64,000 nucleotides of DNA from Henckelia pumila. Lineage: Eukaryota; Streptophyta; Magnoliopsida; Lamiales; Gesneriaceae. Position numbers and translations under genes: made by a program. The stretch lies in contig NC_133122.1 of the NCBI RefSeq assembly GCF_033568475.1, positions 179,757,449 through 179,821,448 of the forward strand. The letters run 5' to 3'. Position 1 is the first letter of the stretch, and each line of letters begins with the position of its first letter. The notes under the pieces were generated by a model. It did no database searches and was not told where the DNA came from. It saw only the letters and a list, made by a program, of their open reading frames with translations. Below, one piece after another: positions 1-13,379 of this stretch.

Positions 1-1559
1 GTCCGATAATAAGGATAAGGATCGCTCGAGTTTGAGACTAGCATTTGCGATGCGGAGTACCACGTTTCATTGGTAGGGAACATGGAGATGTTCGAAGCAT
101 GCAAATGGATATTCATAGGATGAATAATCGAACTACCCTATCCGGACTTTCCAAGTGGTTATCACTTATCGAGTGGATAAAGTCCGCGGTTTTGGTTGTA
201 CACCATTAGTCCTTACGACTTGAAACATCATGGAGACTCTATATGCTAGTGCTGTGCTTTGACTCGTTTACCGACTCTATGGGGGTCATCAGGTGTCGAG
301 ATTGGGTACAGTTACGACACATATAGGAGTCAATGCATTGTTGTCAAGGATTCACCACATACTTGCGAGTGTGGATATCCTATGCGATCTGAGGAGATAT
401 TAGTGTGACAAATCTCTGGCCAGAGTACTTGATGTGATTTAAGAAATGGTTTCTTAGTAGCACATGCGATGTCACTAATTTGATCTTCAAGATGCATTGC
501 ATAGTTATCGAATCTTGAGCGACTCTCGATATACCAATGGTTGTTGATTCGATCGGGATATATGGATGAAGGGACCGTACTGTACGCTAACCAAAATCTA
601 CTGGTTCTTGTAGGCACTATCAGTGATACCTAGGGAATCATGGGGCGATGTTGCTAGGCGCTTTACCATGATTCGTTGGGCAAGTCGGAAAGTGTTGTTC
701 CGAGTCACAAGGAGTTGTGAGCCCACGGCTAGCTGTATCCCTGAACCATTGAGGGTCACACAGTGTAATGGAGTTTTAATCCCCGTTGAGATAGTTAAAT
801 TTAAAGAGTTAAATTTAATGAACTAAGGAGTTGGACTTCTTAATTAAGAGTAAGGGAGTAGGGTTTCCTAAAATGACATAGGGATGGACATTTTTGGAAA
901 CCACTGAATTCGGATTCAGGAAAATTTATTTTGACTTTAAAACGTGCAGAAATGGTTTCTGTGCACATTGGTGAAATCGTTTCATCAATCGGAGTCACGA
1001 TGAATTTTATATTAATTTCTGAACGAGCGGGCTTTGCTTGTCAGGCCCCAGCTTATGATTAATGGGCCCTAAGGTGTTAGTGGCCTGCATTATAAATAAG
1101 TTATTTCAGTACAGAAATTAAACATAACAGGTCATAATTTTTGAGAGCAAAAATCGAAAACCCTAGTTCCTCTCAAAGATTGTTTCGGCCGAACCCTCCC
1201 CATACTCTGCCCGAGATTTTCCGGTCTGTGATTTTGAATCGCAGTAAGGAATAACGAATCAGATTCGTTTATTCTCTTCGCAGAAAAACTTCTGATAGAT
1301 TTTCTAGTGCAATCTATCAGAGGGATTAAACCTCTGTTCGTGGACCTGATTGAAGGAGTTCATCGGTTCCAGGGAGAGACAACAAGAGCAGATAAAATCT
1401 GTTGGTGTCCAGTAATCTCGTTGCGAGATTGAAGGTAAAATTTAATTAATTGTTATTTGAATTTTACACACACTTATAATTTAATCGTTGAACGGTTGAT
1501 ACTCACACCATGGAATTGTTCCATGATAAAATTTTAAACTTCCGCTGCACCGGGTATCA
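1..1559 (+). repeat. LTR retrotransposon remnant (3' part of an LTR)
   Basis: No protein can be read through this stretch. It looks like the body and end of a long terminal repeat: a TATA-like TATAAATA lies near 1091, followed by a leader-like stretch and a GC-richer end that stops in ACCGGGTATCA near 1559. LTRs end in CA, and this tail resembles ends I know from plant retrotransposons. The 5' end lies outside the window and no matching second LTR is visible, so it is a solo or truncated LTR. The superfamily cannot be decided from the sequence alone. Two short ORFs inside it do not resemble any gene. Confidence 0.45.
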
Positions 1560-2389
1560 ATCGTGATTGATCTGAACGCCAGTTTTTTCCAACAGAATGA
1601 GCAGTCGAGTATTCAAGATAGTTTCAAGTGCTCAAGTATGCAAATCTTTGTAAGCGTAGCTCTATCTTCCTTGTTGATATGCTCTGATATTTATATCAAT
1701 TTCTCCAACGTCTTTTTTTTTTTGACAACGGTAGGAAAACGTCTAGAGTGTCAGATATCAATCCTTGAAATATGGACTGTGATTATATCTTCTGAATATT
1801 TGAACTGAGAGCGCCTTTAATTGTCTATTCAATATGTCTTCACATTAAATGTTATTTATGTCTTTCTTTAGTTTATCAGACGGCTCCTTAAATGCTTCGT
1901 CTTTTGCATTTAAAGTTTTCTTGTCAACTTTTCAAAAAACTGGGGATTCGTGACTTTTGAATGCGGCAGATATCTCAGCATCCTTATGAGCTCAGTAGAT
2001 ATCCTTGCTTTGATAACCAAGATCAGTTGAGTATTAGTCGGTAAATATGCTTAGCTCGGTTGACAGATAACGATTGAAGTGCTTCGATCAGCTGATACTG
2101 CTTATTCCAGTTGATATCTCTAGGTCAGCCGATATGTTGGAGTCGGTAGAGCATCTGTTATACATGTAAATGGCGGCCGATCTAAAACAACGATGTATTA
2201 TTTTGTTATCACCAAAAGTTAAGATTCAACACAATAATATCCCACCACTTCTACCAACACAGTTAACAATAAACATACCAGAGAAACCAAGAATAGATTT
2301 CCAGCTTTTACATTGATAATCCCTCATTTTCGATTCAAAGAGAAAAAGAAGGGATGGGTCCTTTTCAACGACACACGAAGTTATCATAT
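1560..2389. other. Intergenic, no gene recognised
   Basis: Low-complexity AT-rich DNA with scattered CAGTTGA/CAGCTGATAT-like words around 2020-2150 that may belong to an old retroelement. No reading frame, terminal repeat or domain could be supported. Confidence 0.4.
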
Positions 2390-2810
2390 CGAAAAAAATA
2401 CCGAATTTACTGAATTTTTGATATCTCGAAGATTTCGGTACTGTACGATAACGGTATGAAATTTGAAAATTTTTGTATACACGGGAATACCGAAATACCA
2501 AAACATATAACAAATTCGAAAGTAAATAATATTTTTAAACAATAAGTTCATATTTTTTAAAAAATATATATAGAGTTTTTTCCCGTATAAAACAGTATTT
2601 GTCGATACCATCTTAAAATCTTGGTATATCGAAAATTTCGGTATAATTAGTATGTTTAGTTATATGTACCAAAAATTTCGGTACACCGCAAATCGGTATA
2701 CTAAAAGTTTTGATACAATATCAATATAAAACTTTCGTCTATTGTAATTTTCGCTACGATATGAAATTTTCGATACAATATATTACGGTATGATACTCGT
2801 ACATTGAACC
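2390..2810. repeat. Degenerate repeat rich in TTCGGTA / TACCGAA words
   Basis: The words TTCGGTA, TACCGAA, CGGTAT and close variants recur many times on both strands over about 400 bases, giving many possible short hairpins. No coding potential is apparent. It is probably a decayed satellite-like or transposon-derived repeat. Confidence 0.5.
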
Positions 2811-2933
2811 GAGCTTCCAAGATTTTTACAAATAAGACAAAAGATAAAAAGAAGAGGAAAACTACTTCCTTCGAAAATTGGGGAAGTGCGTAAAGTCACA
2901 AAGCAAAGTTTAGGAGACTAAGATAGTGTTTGG

Positions 2934-3027
2934 AAGAGCTTTTAGGAAGTACTTTTTAATTTTTCATTAACAAAATTTTGTTAACGAGAAGTTGAGAAAT
3001 GCTTTTTAAAAGCTCTTCCAAACACTA
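2934..3027. mobile_element. Small foldback MITE (hAT-like ends)
   Basis: A 94-bp near-perfect inverted repeat. Its left end TAGTGTTTGGAAGAGCTTTT is matched in reverse complement at the right end, and the centre is TTAACAAAATTTTGTTAA. The imperfect flanks CTAAGATA and CCTAAAATA could be a worn 8-bp target duplication, which would fit hAT elements. A worn sequence with the same right end (CCAAACACTACCT) lies at about 13050-13147 in intron 8 of the SCAI gene. Confidence 0.7.
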
Positions 3028-3034
3028 CCTAAAA

Positions 3035-5000
3035 TAGTATTTAAATACTTGATTCGATAGTAGTACGAAGACTGTATATTTTTTCATCTAAGATAATCAT
3101 GTAATGCATCATATAAGAAAAAATATATAATCTTCTTACACGCATTAAATTAAGCGCTGGAATACTATCTCGATATTAGGATTTAATAACAGACTAAAAC
3201 ATAAGAAACTTGAACGTGTTATCTAATATCACGTGTTAATGTACAATCAAGTCCGGTAACACTTCACTTAATTAACCATGACTTGTATTTGGATAAAAGT
3301 TGTTCAAATTTCTTTTTTAAAAAATAATTTGTTTAGATAAGCAACAAAAAGACACAATTCACATACATGAACTGGCCCCAAAAAAATGAGTGAAGGACTT
3401 TCGTGAAAATAAAAGTTCAAACTCATAAAACATTAATTACTATTATAATCGAATAATCTTAAATCTATGTGTGATATCATTAATTTGGTAAAAGTGATCA
3501 CCCGCACTTTTATGAGGGAAAAAGTTTTTTTCCCCCTCATATACATTCGAGATTAAGGACACATACAAATTTATTTATTTTTAATTCCTTCAAGTATAGT
3601 GCATGCATTTATCTCGTAAATAAGTGACAACAATTGTCAATAGTCAGTAATTCGTTCTCTCTTGCCAACGTTTTCTCGGATAAGCTACTGTATAAACTTT
3701 GTCCATTACAATTTATTCAATTAATATAATTTACATGCTATTGTATTAGCCCAGAGTCTATTTAACACTCACCGAAATTTAACAATCGGAATTTAATAAA
3801 ATAAATTTGTAAATATGAATAAATCAAAGGTGTGGGACCCATACACTTGCTCGTAATTATCACCAAAAAAAACATCATATGTAGTATGAAAGTCAACCAT
3901 GGAAATGCAAAATATGCTTCATTTGCATGAACATAAAGTAACTACAGATCCCTTTACATAAAACAAATCCAAATTTTTATGCAAATTTTTTTTTTATTTG
4001 AGAAGAAATATATAGATTCCACGCTCACGATGAAATTATAAATCCTTGATTTTGCTATTGTTGAGTCACAATGTGGAGTTCAACCTTAGACAGGGGCATG
4101 GCTGTGTTATTATTTTGTTTTGTGGCCATAATTAATTTGAAGTGTCCCGTAAGAAAGGATGTACAAGGACTCGGGAGCTATTTTATTCATAGAGAAAAAT
4201 TCATTTTCCATAGTATATATTTAAAATTTTGCAATTTTGATCTGCTTTGTTATTAGAATAAGTCTTATTAATTATGCGTTTTTCAACCTTTTTTTTTTGG
4301 AAATTTTGATTATCTTTTTTTTGCCACATAATCATTTTTATTTACACATAATGGCCACCTAAAAAAAACCCAAAATAAGAAACAAACACGATGAACCAAA
4401 TTTACAAAATTTTCTATCTCAAAATCATCAATTATGACAGAAAAAGGGCAGCATGATTGATAATGATGCATTTCTTCCACAAGAAAAGTGCTTAATCATG
4501 TTGTGGCATTTTTCGTGTTAGGTGTAACGAAGCAATAATTGAGGAATAATTTTTTTGCCAAAAACAATTATTGGCAAGTAGCTTAGCCATTTGAATACAA
4601 TAATTGAGAGCTATTAATCACTCCTCTACATTTTTTCCCTATGTTATGAATGATGATTATTCCATTTAATTATAGACACCAACTCGGGCAAACAAATCCC
4701 TCTATTCACCCGGATTTGCACACAATTAATTGGAAAAGTGCTCTATTCTCTATTTATTGATTTCTTGGTGGACTTCTAAAAGTCCTTTTTGACCATTTAA
4801 AAGCATAGATTTTATGAAAGCCAGGGCAGAGCTCGTGGTGCTATAAAAAAAAAACCTACCCCCAAAGAATATTATGGAAGACTCTTTCTAAACATGCAGA
4901 TGGAGGAGTCAATTTTTTTTTTAAAATGATCTCCCTGAAATCTAAATCAGAGTAAATCCGAGAGTTTGTAAATACCAAACGTGGTTTTCAACTTCGTAAA
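3035..5000. other. Intergenic, AT-rich, no gene recognised
   Basis: About 2 kb of AT-rich DNA with many A and T runs. A 30-bp hairpin (ATGAGGG with A and T runs and CCCTCAT) lies at about 3511-3541. The 61-codon ORF at 4071-4256 has no recognisable domain and sits in low-complexity sequence, so it is not called as a gene. Confidence 0.4.
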
Positions 5001-5004
5001 AAAC

Positions 5005-5168
5005 TTTTGTGAGACTGTCTCACAAGTTAATTTTGCGGAACAAATCTCTTATTTGACATGTCTTGTTAAAATATGAATTTTTACATCAAAAACATTATTT
5101 TTTACTCTATATATTAATCGGATAGACTCGTTCCACGGATAAATATTCGTGAAACTGTCTCACGTCAG
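5005..5168. mobile_element. Short MITE/SINE-like repeat with GTGAGACTGTCTCAC ends
   Basis: The palindromic word GTGAGACTGTCTCAC at 5009-5023 recurs as GTGAAACTGTCTCAC at 5149-5163. The interior contains words typical of an abundant dicot repeat family with 'GTGAGAC(G/T)GTCTCAC' ends. That family identity is from memory. No coding capacity. Confidence 0.6.
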
Positions 5169-5283
5169 ACATATCCAATTTTAAACTTTTATTGGTTAAC
5201 AATTTTTTTTTTCTTTTTAGTCAGATTTTCTTGAATATCATTATTGGAACAGTTTTAAAATAGTTTCTCCAAGGAAAATTCCA

Positions 5284-5433
5284 TCCTACCTCATGGGTAA
5301 TACACATGGAATAGGTGTAATCATTTTATTGGTTCATATCATGTGGAATCTCACATGATTGAGTGGGGCCCACATAATATGAACCAATTAGTGAGCTCCA
5401 CCTAACCCATATGATAATACTCATGGGGTAGGG
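5284..5433. mobile_element. Foldback MITE of about 150 bp
   Basis: The left arm starts CCTACCTCATGGGTAATA and continues to TTGGTTCATATCATGTGG. The right arm is its reverse complement with scattered mismatches (CCACATAATATGAACCAA ... CATGGGGTAGG). The two arms cover almost the whole element with a short GGG-rich centre. No clear target duplication was found. Confidence 0.7.
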
Positions 5434-5439
5434 TCGAAT

Positions 5440-7596
5440 CAACCGTTTTTCCAGTATACACACAACCTACAGAACAAATAACGAATTTAAAATTGGTATT
5501 AAAATACTGTTATATTATATTAAATATTAATATAATATATTTTAAATCTTAAAGATATCAAAGTTTAAAATCTAAACGACATATATATATAATAAAAATA
5601 TCAAATATAATTATATTTTTTTGACCAAAAACTTTAATCAAAATAAATTCAAATACAACTAAAATAATGTTTTTAATAAAATTCAAAATCCAATAATAAT
5701 ATATATACCAAAAATAAAATATTAAATTTAAATATAATAATATTTTATTTTTTTAAGGAAATATAATAAATAAGCTAATTTTGTAGGAAACTAAAATCCG
5801 GTTCTTGAAGAACCGGATTCGATCAGTCTGACCGCTAAAACGGGTAGGTACGATTTTAAAAACAATGATTTGAATCTTTGTTCATAATTATCTTGAAAAA
5901 TAAATTAGAGACAACATATTTATTTAATTTTTATATAACTTGGTCACACAAGCAAAGACATACCAAAAATTTTTGTTTAGGAGATGCAATTCATATAAAA
6001 TCACAAAAGTGTAATTGATATCAACTAAAAGACGATTATAAAAATTAAAACATTATCATCAATTTAAATGTGACTTGTAATTGATCTTTACGATCTTTAT
6101 TGATTTGTGTTGATAATAATTCATGATACAAGTATAGAATAACTAGTAACCTAATATATATTTTTCATTTATACTATCAAGTAAACAACACTCCAAAACC
6201 ATATAAACGATTCTTGCCATAAAAATAGATCAAAACTTATAAAAAGCATCAAACTAACAATCAACACATAAAAAGCAACAAAAAAATATGGCATATGTTT
6301 ACGATAATGGCAAGAATAGAAACGAGAGGGAAGTAAAAGAAGATGTGATGCCTCCACTTTGTATAATTTTTTTGCTCTTCAAATGAATTAAGCGATCAAG
6401 TATCAAATATATCGTTTCACCATATTCACTTTTCAAGAGCAAACGGATTATAAATTTTTATTTTTGTGAGAAGAGATCCAGAAGGATTTTTAGGGGGGAG
6501 TTTTGCAACTTTTTGTAATATATATACTGCGGCTTTTCAGTACGTATCAGGAAAACTTCTCGGATTAACACAAAAAATCTGCAAACCACGTTAATCAAAT
6601 AAATCATATTGGACAAGCCTTGTGCAATAAACTTGTCCGAGAAAGTGTAGCAAGATAATCAAACAGTGACCACTAGTCAAGCGCTCGACTACCAGTGACG
6701 GAGCCACGTTGATGGCCACCCGGCTGCCTGAAATTTTTTTTAAACAGTGTATATATAAAATTTGAATAATTTTGGATTAATTTGATATTAAATCGGATAG
6801 TTTAATTCAAAATATTAATGAATTCGAGAGCTTAAAATGTTAGCTCAGGTAGACTAAAAATTCTGATTCCGATATTGTCAACTACTCCACCGACTCGAAT
6901 AACTCGTTGGGTGAAACTTCTTGGAATACTTATTTCATGGTGTACATGTTTTTTGCAAAATATTATTTATTTTGTTATTAGTAATTTCACATACAATCAC
7001 AGAATAATAAGAATAATACTAAAAGGTACAATAAATATTGTATACAATGTTATTTAAACAATTATATCACGAGATTATGTTATTATATCACGAGATTTTG
7101 TATTCAATATATAATGAGATTTTGATAAATGAAATTTTTGTATTGAATATTTTTGTTTCATAATTTGACAAATAAATTTAGTTGTACTTATAGAATTACT
7201 CAAATAATAAACAAGTAATAATCTTTAATGATAAACAAGTATTGATAAATACAAAATATACACAAAAAACGTTATTACAACTTACAAGTGAATGGTGAGT
7301 ATCTCTTGAGAACGAGCAAACAGAGAAGAACAAAAGTTGAAGAAAAAAAAAAAGGGAAGAAAAACAAAAACAAATGTAGAATATTTTGACCACCACCAGT
7401 ACTGACACACGCACACCACATCTCCTCTTTCTTCCAGCTACCTAATTCTTTGATTTAATGCTGGCGTTGAAGGCCTAATCGTTGTTGATTCATTCGATTT
7501 TCGATGATTCGAAGCCAGCTGATGTGAGGGAATGTTGTTGAGCAAAATCGTGTAAACAAAGCTCAAGAAACTTGTGTTTCGATCTTCTTTCCGCTT
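5440..7596. other. Intergenic and upstream region of the SCAI gene
   Basis: AT-rich, no gene seen. A 16-bp word ATTATATCACGAGATT is repeated at 7061-7076 and 7082-7097. Around 6690-6780 the words 'CAGTGACGGAGCCACG' followed by a T run resemble the end of an old DNA transposon. The last 200 bases before 7597 become less AT-rich and pyrimidine-rich, as expected for the 5' UTR and promoter of the gene that follows; no TATA box could be assigned with confidence. Confidence 0.4.
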
Positions 7597-10500
7597 ATGT
7601 CGAGGGAGGATTTAGTTCCGAGGACGTTCCGAGATTTGGTGGAGAGGGCCGAGCGGAAGTTCGCGCGTGTGCGGGACGCGCCGCTGCATCCCTACGGAGG
7701 GATTGGGCTGCAGCACGGTCAGTTTTTCCACAAAGTTTTCAAGGCTTATATGCGTCTGTGGAAGTATCAGCAGGAGAATCGGGCCAGGTTGGTGGAGTGC
7801 GGATTGCAGAGATGGGAGATTGGGGAGATCGCTTCCAGAATTGGGCAGCTCTATTTCAACCAGTATTTGAGAACCAGCGAGGCGAGGTTTCTTCTCGAGG
7901 CGTATATATTTTACGAAGCCATTTTTAATAGGAACTATTTTGAGGGTTCTAGGAAGGATCGAGGGGTTAGGTTCAAGGAGCTCAGGTTTTACGCAAGGTT
8001 TTTCATGGTTGCTTTACTTTTGAATCGGGTTGAAATGGTGAAGTTGCTTGTCGAAAAGTTTAAGGAGCTTGTTGATGATAGTAAATTTAATTTTCAGGTA
8101 TGATCTTCTTTTTTCACTCATGAATTCCTGGCTCAATTGTTGCGATTGTTTACATACGTGTAGTGTTTTGTTCAGTTGTGTGCATCTTGAGTTCATTGTT
8201 TGCTTGTTTGAATTGATTCTTTTTGTTCAGGGATTGAAAGGCTTTTTTTCTTTTTAATCTTTTCGCCTGAGGTTACATGGTTACTGTTGAGGATGTGTTT
8301 AAACTTTAAAGCTTCTACAGTTATTTTACGAACATAAATACCTATTCAAGTTGGTTAAAAACTTGGGCTAACGATGCAAGAGATAATATTGTTGAGATAC
8401 ATACATGATAATGTTAACCATGAGTACTGATACATTATGTTCTTTAGCTCATTTTACCAGAAATTACCAGGCTCTACAGAAACGCCTATGCAAATAAATC
8501 TTCCCTTCATTTTCATATTCTTTTAAGAAATTCATTTGAACGAAAGCCTGGTTTTTTAATCTGTTATTGTTTGTTCTGTCTGCATGGTATTGTTACTTTG
8601 GGTTGGCATGAGAAAACCATTATGCATTTCAGACATAATGTTCACCAGCCTTGCATGAAATTGGTTACATTTTTTGCATTTACTACTACTACATGGCAGG
8701 GATCTTGGTTGTTAACTGAACCTTGAGCAATGATTGATGCTAATTAAGCACCACGTCCGCTCAGCTCCATACCACCATAAAATGCTCAATAACAGAGCTA
8801 AATCTTGAATGGATCGAACTAATGTTGAAGGTTCAGGCAGAAGTGAACTAGAAGCATTAAGCCTCCAGAAGATTTTAGAGAGGGGTGATAAGAGAATGTG
8901 AATTGATGTAAAGCTTGAATTAGATTATTTGTAACAATGTTATTAATATACTTAGTTAGCTATCTACATGTATCTTAGTTGTTTTTACATTCATGGATTC
9001 TATATTTTATGGTGTTGAGTTGTTCGTTTCCTTCAAAACCATGTTGAGTCTCTAATAGTTAGCCATGTTAAACGATCATCTATTTTGATTTGTCTGGCTT
9101 AGGAAAGTCAAATTGGTTTGTAGTTAGGTATTTAGTTTTTCTGGGAGTAACACTAAACTATTCGCAATTTCACTGCTTAACAATCTAGTGCATCGGATAG
9201 CAAATTGCAAATACTCAGTCAAACCTTCCTCCCAAACAACAAATGCCATAATTGGGGTTGGATTCTATCATTATGAGATTGTGATATCTTATGTGAACCC
9301 CTGTTGAACTCAAATCTGATTTTTGTGGGATTTGGCAACTTACATATTAGATCTTCTTTCTTGGCATCAATTGATTGCATAATTTGTTTCAGATTTTGTT
9401 GTATCGTGGTGAATTGACCTTCAATTTGCAGTTTATTGCTTTGAGAATGAACCTCTGTTACTTCGTTGGCATTTATCGCATCTTACTTAACGAGAGCACC
9501 AATTGTAGGATCTTCGTGGATAATGTCGGGATTGAAAGATAATCTACTCTTCAAATGAGCGAGTGCTTAGAAAAATTGAAAAAAAAATGCAAAATGATGG
9601 AAGAAGTTAGATAAAGGGGGCGGCGAAGAGAGTGGAACGGAGAGAACTTCCTTTTGAATGCTAATCTTGTTCTCATATCAGAGCTCCCCTTTGTCCAATG
9701 TATAAATTAACTCGTTTGAATTTTTCTCTTATCGTTCTGTAAAACTAGTTATATCAATGTTGCAAGGTGTTTCTTTAGTTGCACTTGGGAATAACTTGTC
9801 GAAACAATGTTTATCAATTTATGATTATAAAAAATAACGATCTTTAGTTCAGGTACTTCTCATCTTATGAGAAATAGTTTGACTATCTTGTTTGTTTTGT
9901 GTGTGGCATTTCATTGCAAACAATGATCACCTTTCTCATTATGCATACTTGTATCTTATCATTCCTTAACAATGTGTTTGGATGCCTAAAAAGTGGGATT
10001 TGGAATTGGATTTGGATTTTAAAACCATGGAATAATAATTTCATTTTGGTGTTTGGCAAAATTTAAAATATAATTTGGAATTTGATAGTATAAATTTTGG
10101 ATAAATAATATTTTGTAAAAATTTAAAGAAGACTTAAATTTTATAACTAAGACATATAAATTTATTAGTAAAAATTATTTTATTGTTTTATAACCCAAAT
10201 CCCATGAAATCTGACGAAATCCGACCAATTTTGTAAGGATTTCACTTGGTTGAATGAAATCCCATCAAATACGGATCCCATTTTTGCCATATCCCGTCAA
10301 ATTCCATGGTTCCAAACTCACCGTAATTTATTTTTAATCTCTCGTTTTTTGATAATCTATATCTGTATCTGTTGTGTAGCCATATGGTTTCTCTTGAAAA
10401 CAGATTGCTTTTTTTGCGGTTAAGTATAGTTAACACTGCACAAGCTTTTCCTTCAGGATACTAATTTCAAAGAATGGAAGCTGGTGGTGCAAGAAACTGT

Positions 10501-13379
10501 TCGGTTTACAAAGGCTGATTCAGCAATCCTGAGTGCTAGGCCTTTGCGTTATACTGCACTGTTTGATTCACATCCATCGTCTCTCCCATTCGTGGCTAAA
10601 TTTCATGCAAAGAGGCTTCTGAAGTTTAGAGACGCAGTGTTGTCAAGCTATCATAAAAATGAGGTTCTAGATTTATGTATCTGAGATTGCATATTGCTAG
10701 CTCTTGCAATGTTATACTCTTAATAATGCTGCAAATTATGCTTCCAACTTTTCTGCAGGTGAAATTTGCAGAACTCACTTTAGATACTTTCAGGATGCTG
10801 CAATGTTTGGAATGGGAACCTAGTGGTTCTTTTTATCAGAAGCATGCTCTTGAATCAAGACAAAATGGTTTACTGGCTGATCATTCTGCGTCTTCAGGAT
10901 TGATAGATATAAATTTGGTTGCAGATATGACAGATCCAACGTTACCTCCAAATCCCAAAAAAGCTGTTCTCTATCGTCCATCTGTGCCACAATTGATAGC
11001 TGTGAGTTCTTGGATCTTGAAGTGATCGTTTACTTTTCTATAATTGCAATATGAAGTTTAAGCGCGTTCTAAAAGCTTGTGTGCATCTGATCAGTAAAAA
11101 CACTTCAATTATAAGAACTATTAACATGCGAATTGGCACATAATTCCCTATGCAGTTCTAACAGCACACATTTACAATTGCTTCACACATACTGGCAGGT
11201 GATTGCAAAAGTTTGCGAGGAACTTCCTCCAGATAGTGTCGTGTTAATATACATGTCAGCCTCAGGTTAGCTTTCAGATAATTGATATTTTACACGAGCT
11301 GGATATTCTAGGTCATCCTTTCCAACTTAGATCTTGTTTCGGATGCAGGAAATTCTGGTCACTGTAGCACTTCGCAAACGGGAAACGCTGGAATATCAGG
11401 AAAATATTCAACGAAGAGTGCCTCATCCGATAATAATCACGGGCAGATGAATGGGTTGTATGAAAATCATGTTAGTACAAAGGGAGACCCAAATTACTTT
11501 GAGAATTATTTGTTGTTGGGACCAAGCAGAAACGGAGGTAGGAATAGTACATAAACTTCTTTTAGTTGTGCTCCAGTCTGTGAGATATTTCACGCACGAT
11601 AACATGTACTTGTTTTGATAGCACCAAGAAATGCAGGGTTGTTCAGTTCTCTACTGCTTGCTTATGAACTAAAATTTGTTTTCAGGTTCAAATATTCTCT
11701 TCCCTGGTGATATAATTCCTTTCACTAGAAGACCGCTTTTTTTGATAATTGATAGTGATAACAGCAATGCATTCAAGGCAGGTTTGTCAAAACTTTGTAG
11801 AGTTACTTATCCTAGCATGTCAGGTTCATTGGTCAGTTACTCTTGGAGCAGTTGAACTCCCTTATTTTTAATGATGTTAACTTAATTTTGTATCAGAAGT
11901 TCAATTGAAATTGATTTTATGCAGTCTATAGTTTGACTCTCATTCTCACAATTTTTATGTACCTTGTTGTGATAGTCAGATTTGTATTGCTTTAAACAAT
12001 TCTAGTTGTAACAATTGTTTGGTAGATACGGCTGTGAAGTTCGATTTCCACTAGATTGTTCATGTTTTTAATCGGTGTTTGCTTACAATCATCTGCATTA
12101 AAGATCATAAACTTGTGAAACTACCGATAACTTGGTCGGTGTCTGGTGAGCTTTTATGTACTTTGAACTGAAATTTAGGGAGAGTTTACAGAACAGCGAT
12201 TGGGTATAGGTTTTATGAGTTGATGTTTTCTACAATCTCGAATACACAAGTCCCAACACCTTAAATAGAACCAGAGTTTTATCCTCATTATGATACATGT
12301 CTTTCCCCGGAATAGCCTTGTTTTGACCTCATTTAATTTCCTACTTTGACTGCATGGAAATTCACTTGGTTGAATTTTTCCTGTTGAATTTTCTGATCCG
12401 TGGACTCTTTTCAGGTTTTGCACGGAGCGGAAAGGGGTGAACCTGCTGCTTTTTTTCTTTCGCCTCTGCGGCCTTCATTCAGGAATCCGAGTGGCATTAG
12501 TATAACACAGAATGGAAGTCAATTCACCTTGTTCCTCACAGCTCCTTTGCAGTCTTTCTGTCAATTAGTTAATTATAACTTAGCCTCAGACAGCATGGTG
12601 CGTAAACTGTAACCTAATCAAGCTCTCAGGAACATAATTATGTTAACTCTTGTTTTTTATTATTGATTTTCATTTAGGACACGTACAACAGCGCAGAAAG
12701 CATTCTCATGTCAGCTTTCTCTGAATGGGAGGAGATCCTCTGTACGTCAACTAGCCTCGATCTGGTTTGGGCGCAACTTCTGGCTGATCCATTTCTGCGA
12801 CGGCTTATTATTAGGTATGCACTTGATTTTGATTTAATTATCCAAATGATCAATATTTGAAATACAATTTGGAAAACAATATGAAAACTCTCACCTTGCA
12901 GCCTTTGAGAACGATTCTTGAAAACTAATTGACTGGTATAAGACGAGGAATTGTTGAAAATGTAATGTTCTTTGCATATGGTTCCATAAATCTATTGGGG
13001 GCTAAAACAATTTTATTTTTTCGAAAGAAAGACAACTTATTTGTTACCCCACTTAAAAGTACTTGGGCAGTGATTGAGAGAGCTTATGTGAAATTTTATT
13101 AAGAAAAAGCTGAGAAACGTTTCCTAGAAGTTTTCCCAAACACTACCTTGATAATGCTGCCTTTAGCTGATGACTGAGCTATGCTTGGGTATCTCCAGAT
13201 TCATTTTCTGCCGTGCTGTTCTATCTCTATTCTGTTTACGAGAAAACGGCGAACAGTATCTACCAGTTTGCATACCCGAACTTCCTAATGCTGTGGCTGT
13301 CAATTCCAATGCTGTCCAACCTGCAGTCAACCGACTTGCAGATCATTTCAAGGTTGCAGATTGTTTTAGCTTCTCATAA
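7597..13379 (+). CDS. SCAI: SCAI family protein (DUF3550/UPF0682)
   Basis: Nine coding exons: 7597-8097, 10457-10663, 10759-11001, 11199-11265, 11349-11537, 11686-11777, 12415-12597, 12678-12814 and 13199-13379. All phases join cleanly to give 599 residues, close to the roughly 600 residues I recall for plant members. The first exon starts MSREDLVPRTFRDLVERAER and the protein ends in HFKVADCFSFS. Recognition rests on family resemblance across the whole length, including the FTRRPLFLIIDSD segment and the C-terminal RFIFCRAVLSLFC and GEQYLPVCIPELP segments. In animals SCAI is a nuclear cofactor that restrains MRTF/SRF transcription and acts in double-strand-break repair; the plant role is poorly known. 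Intron 1 (2.4 kb) carries a transposon-like insertion, and intron 6 starts with GC instead of GT. No frame damage is visible, so the gene is probably functional. Confidence 0.93.
9974..10321. mobile_element. MITE-like insertion in intron 1 of SCAI
   Basis: The left end GTGTTTGGATGCCTAAAAAG and the right end TTCCATGGTTCCAAACTCAC are approximate inverted repeats, with GGGATTT/AAATCCC words repeated through both halves. The centre is AT-rich. Ends of the GTTTGG type are common in plant MITEs. The element lies wholly inside the intron and does not touch a splice site. Confidence 0.5.
11778..12414 (+). other. GC-AG intron (intron 6 of SCAI)
   Basis: The preceding exon ends ...GCATTCAAG and the intron begins GCAGGT; the next exon begins after TTTTCAG with GTTTTGCACGGAGC. 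Using the nearest GT (four bases later, at 11782) shifts the frame and hits TGA within about ten codons. The GC donor keeps the family's expected continuity (FK then VLHGAERGE). GC-AG introns are about one percent of plant introns. Confidence 0.85.

Noticed and set aside
330-826. Two ORFs of 95 and 67 codons as genes
   Set aside because: They lie in LTR-like sequence on opposite strands and have no domain.
4071-4256. 61-codon ORF as a small gene
   Set aside because: AT-rich surroundings, no domain, no splice or promoter context.
9480-9660. Possible copia LTR piece in SCAI intron 1 (around GTAGGATCTTCGTGGATAATG)
   Set aside because: The words look familiar but no ends, repeat partner or coding remnant could be found.
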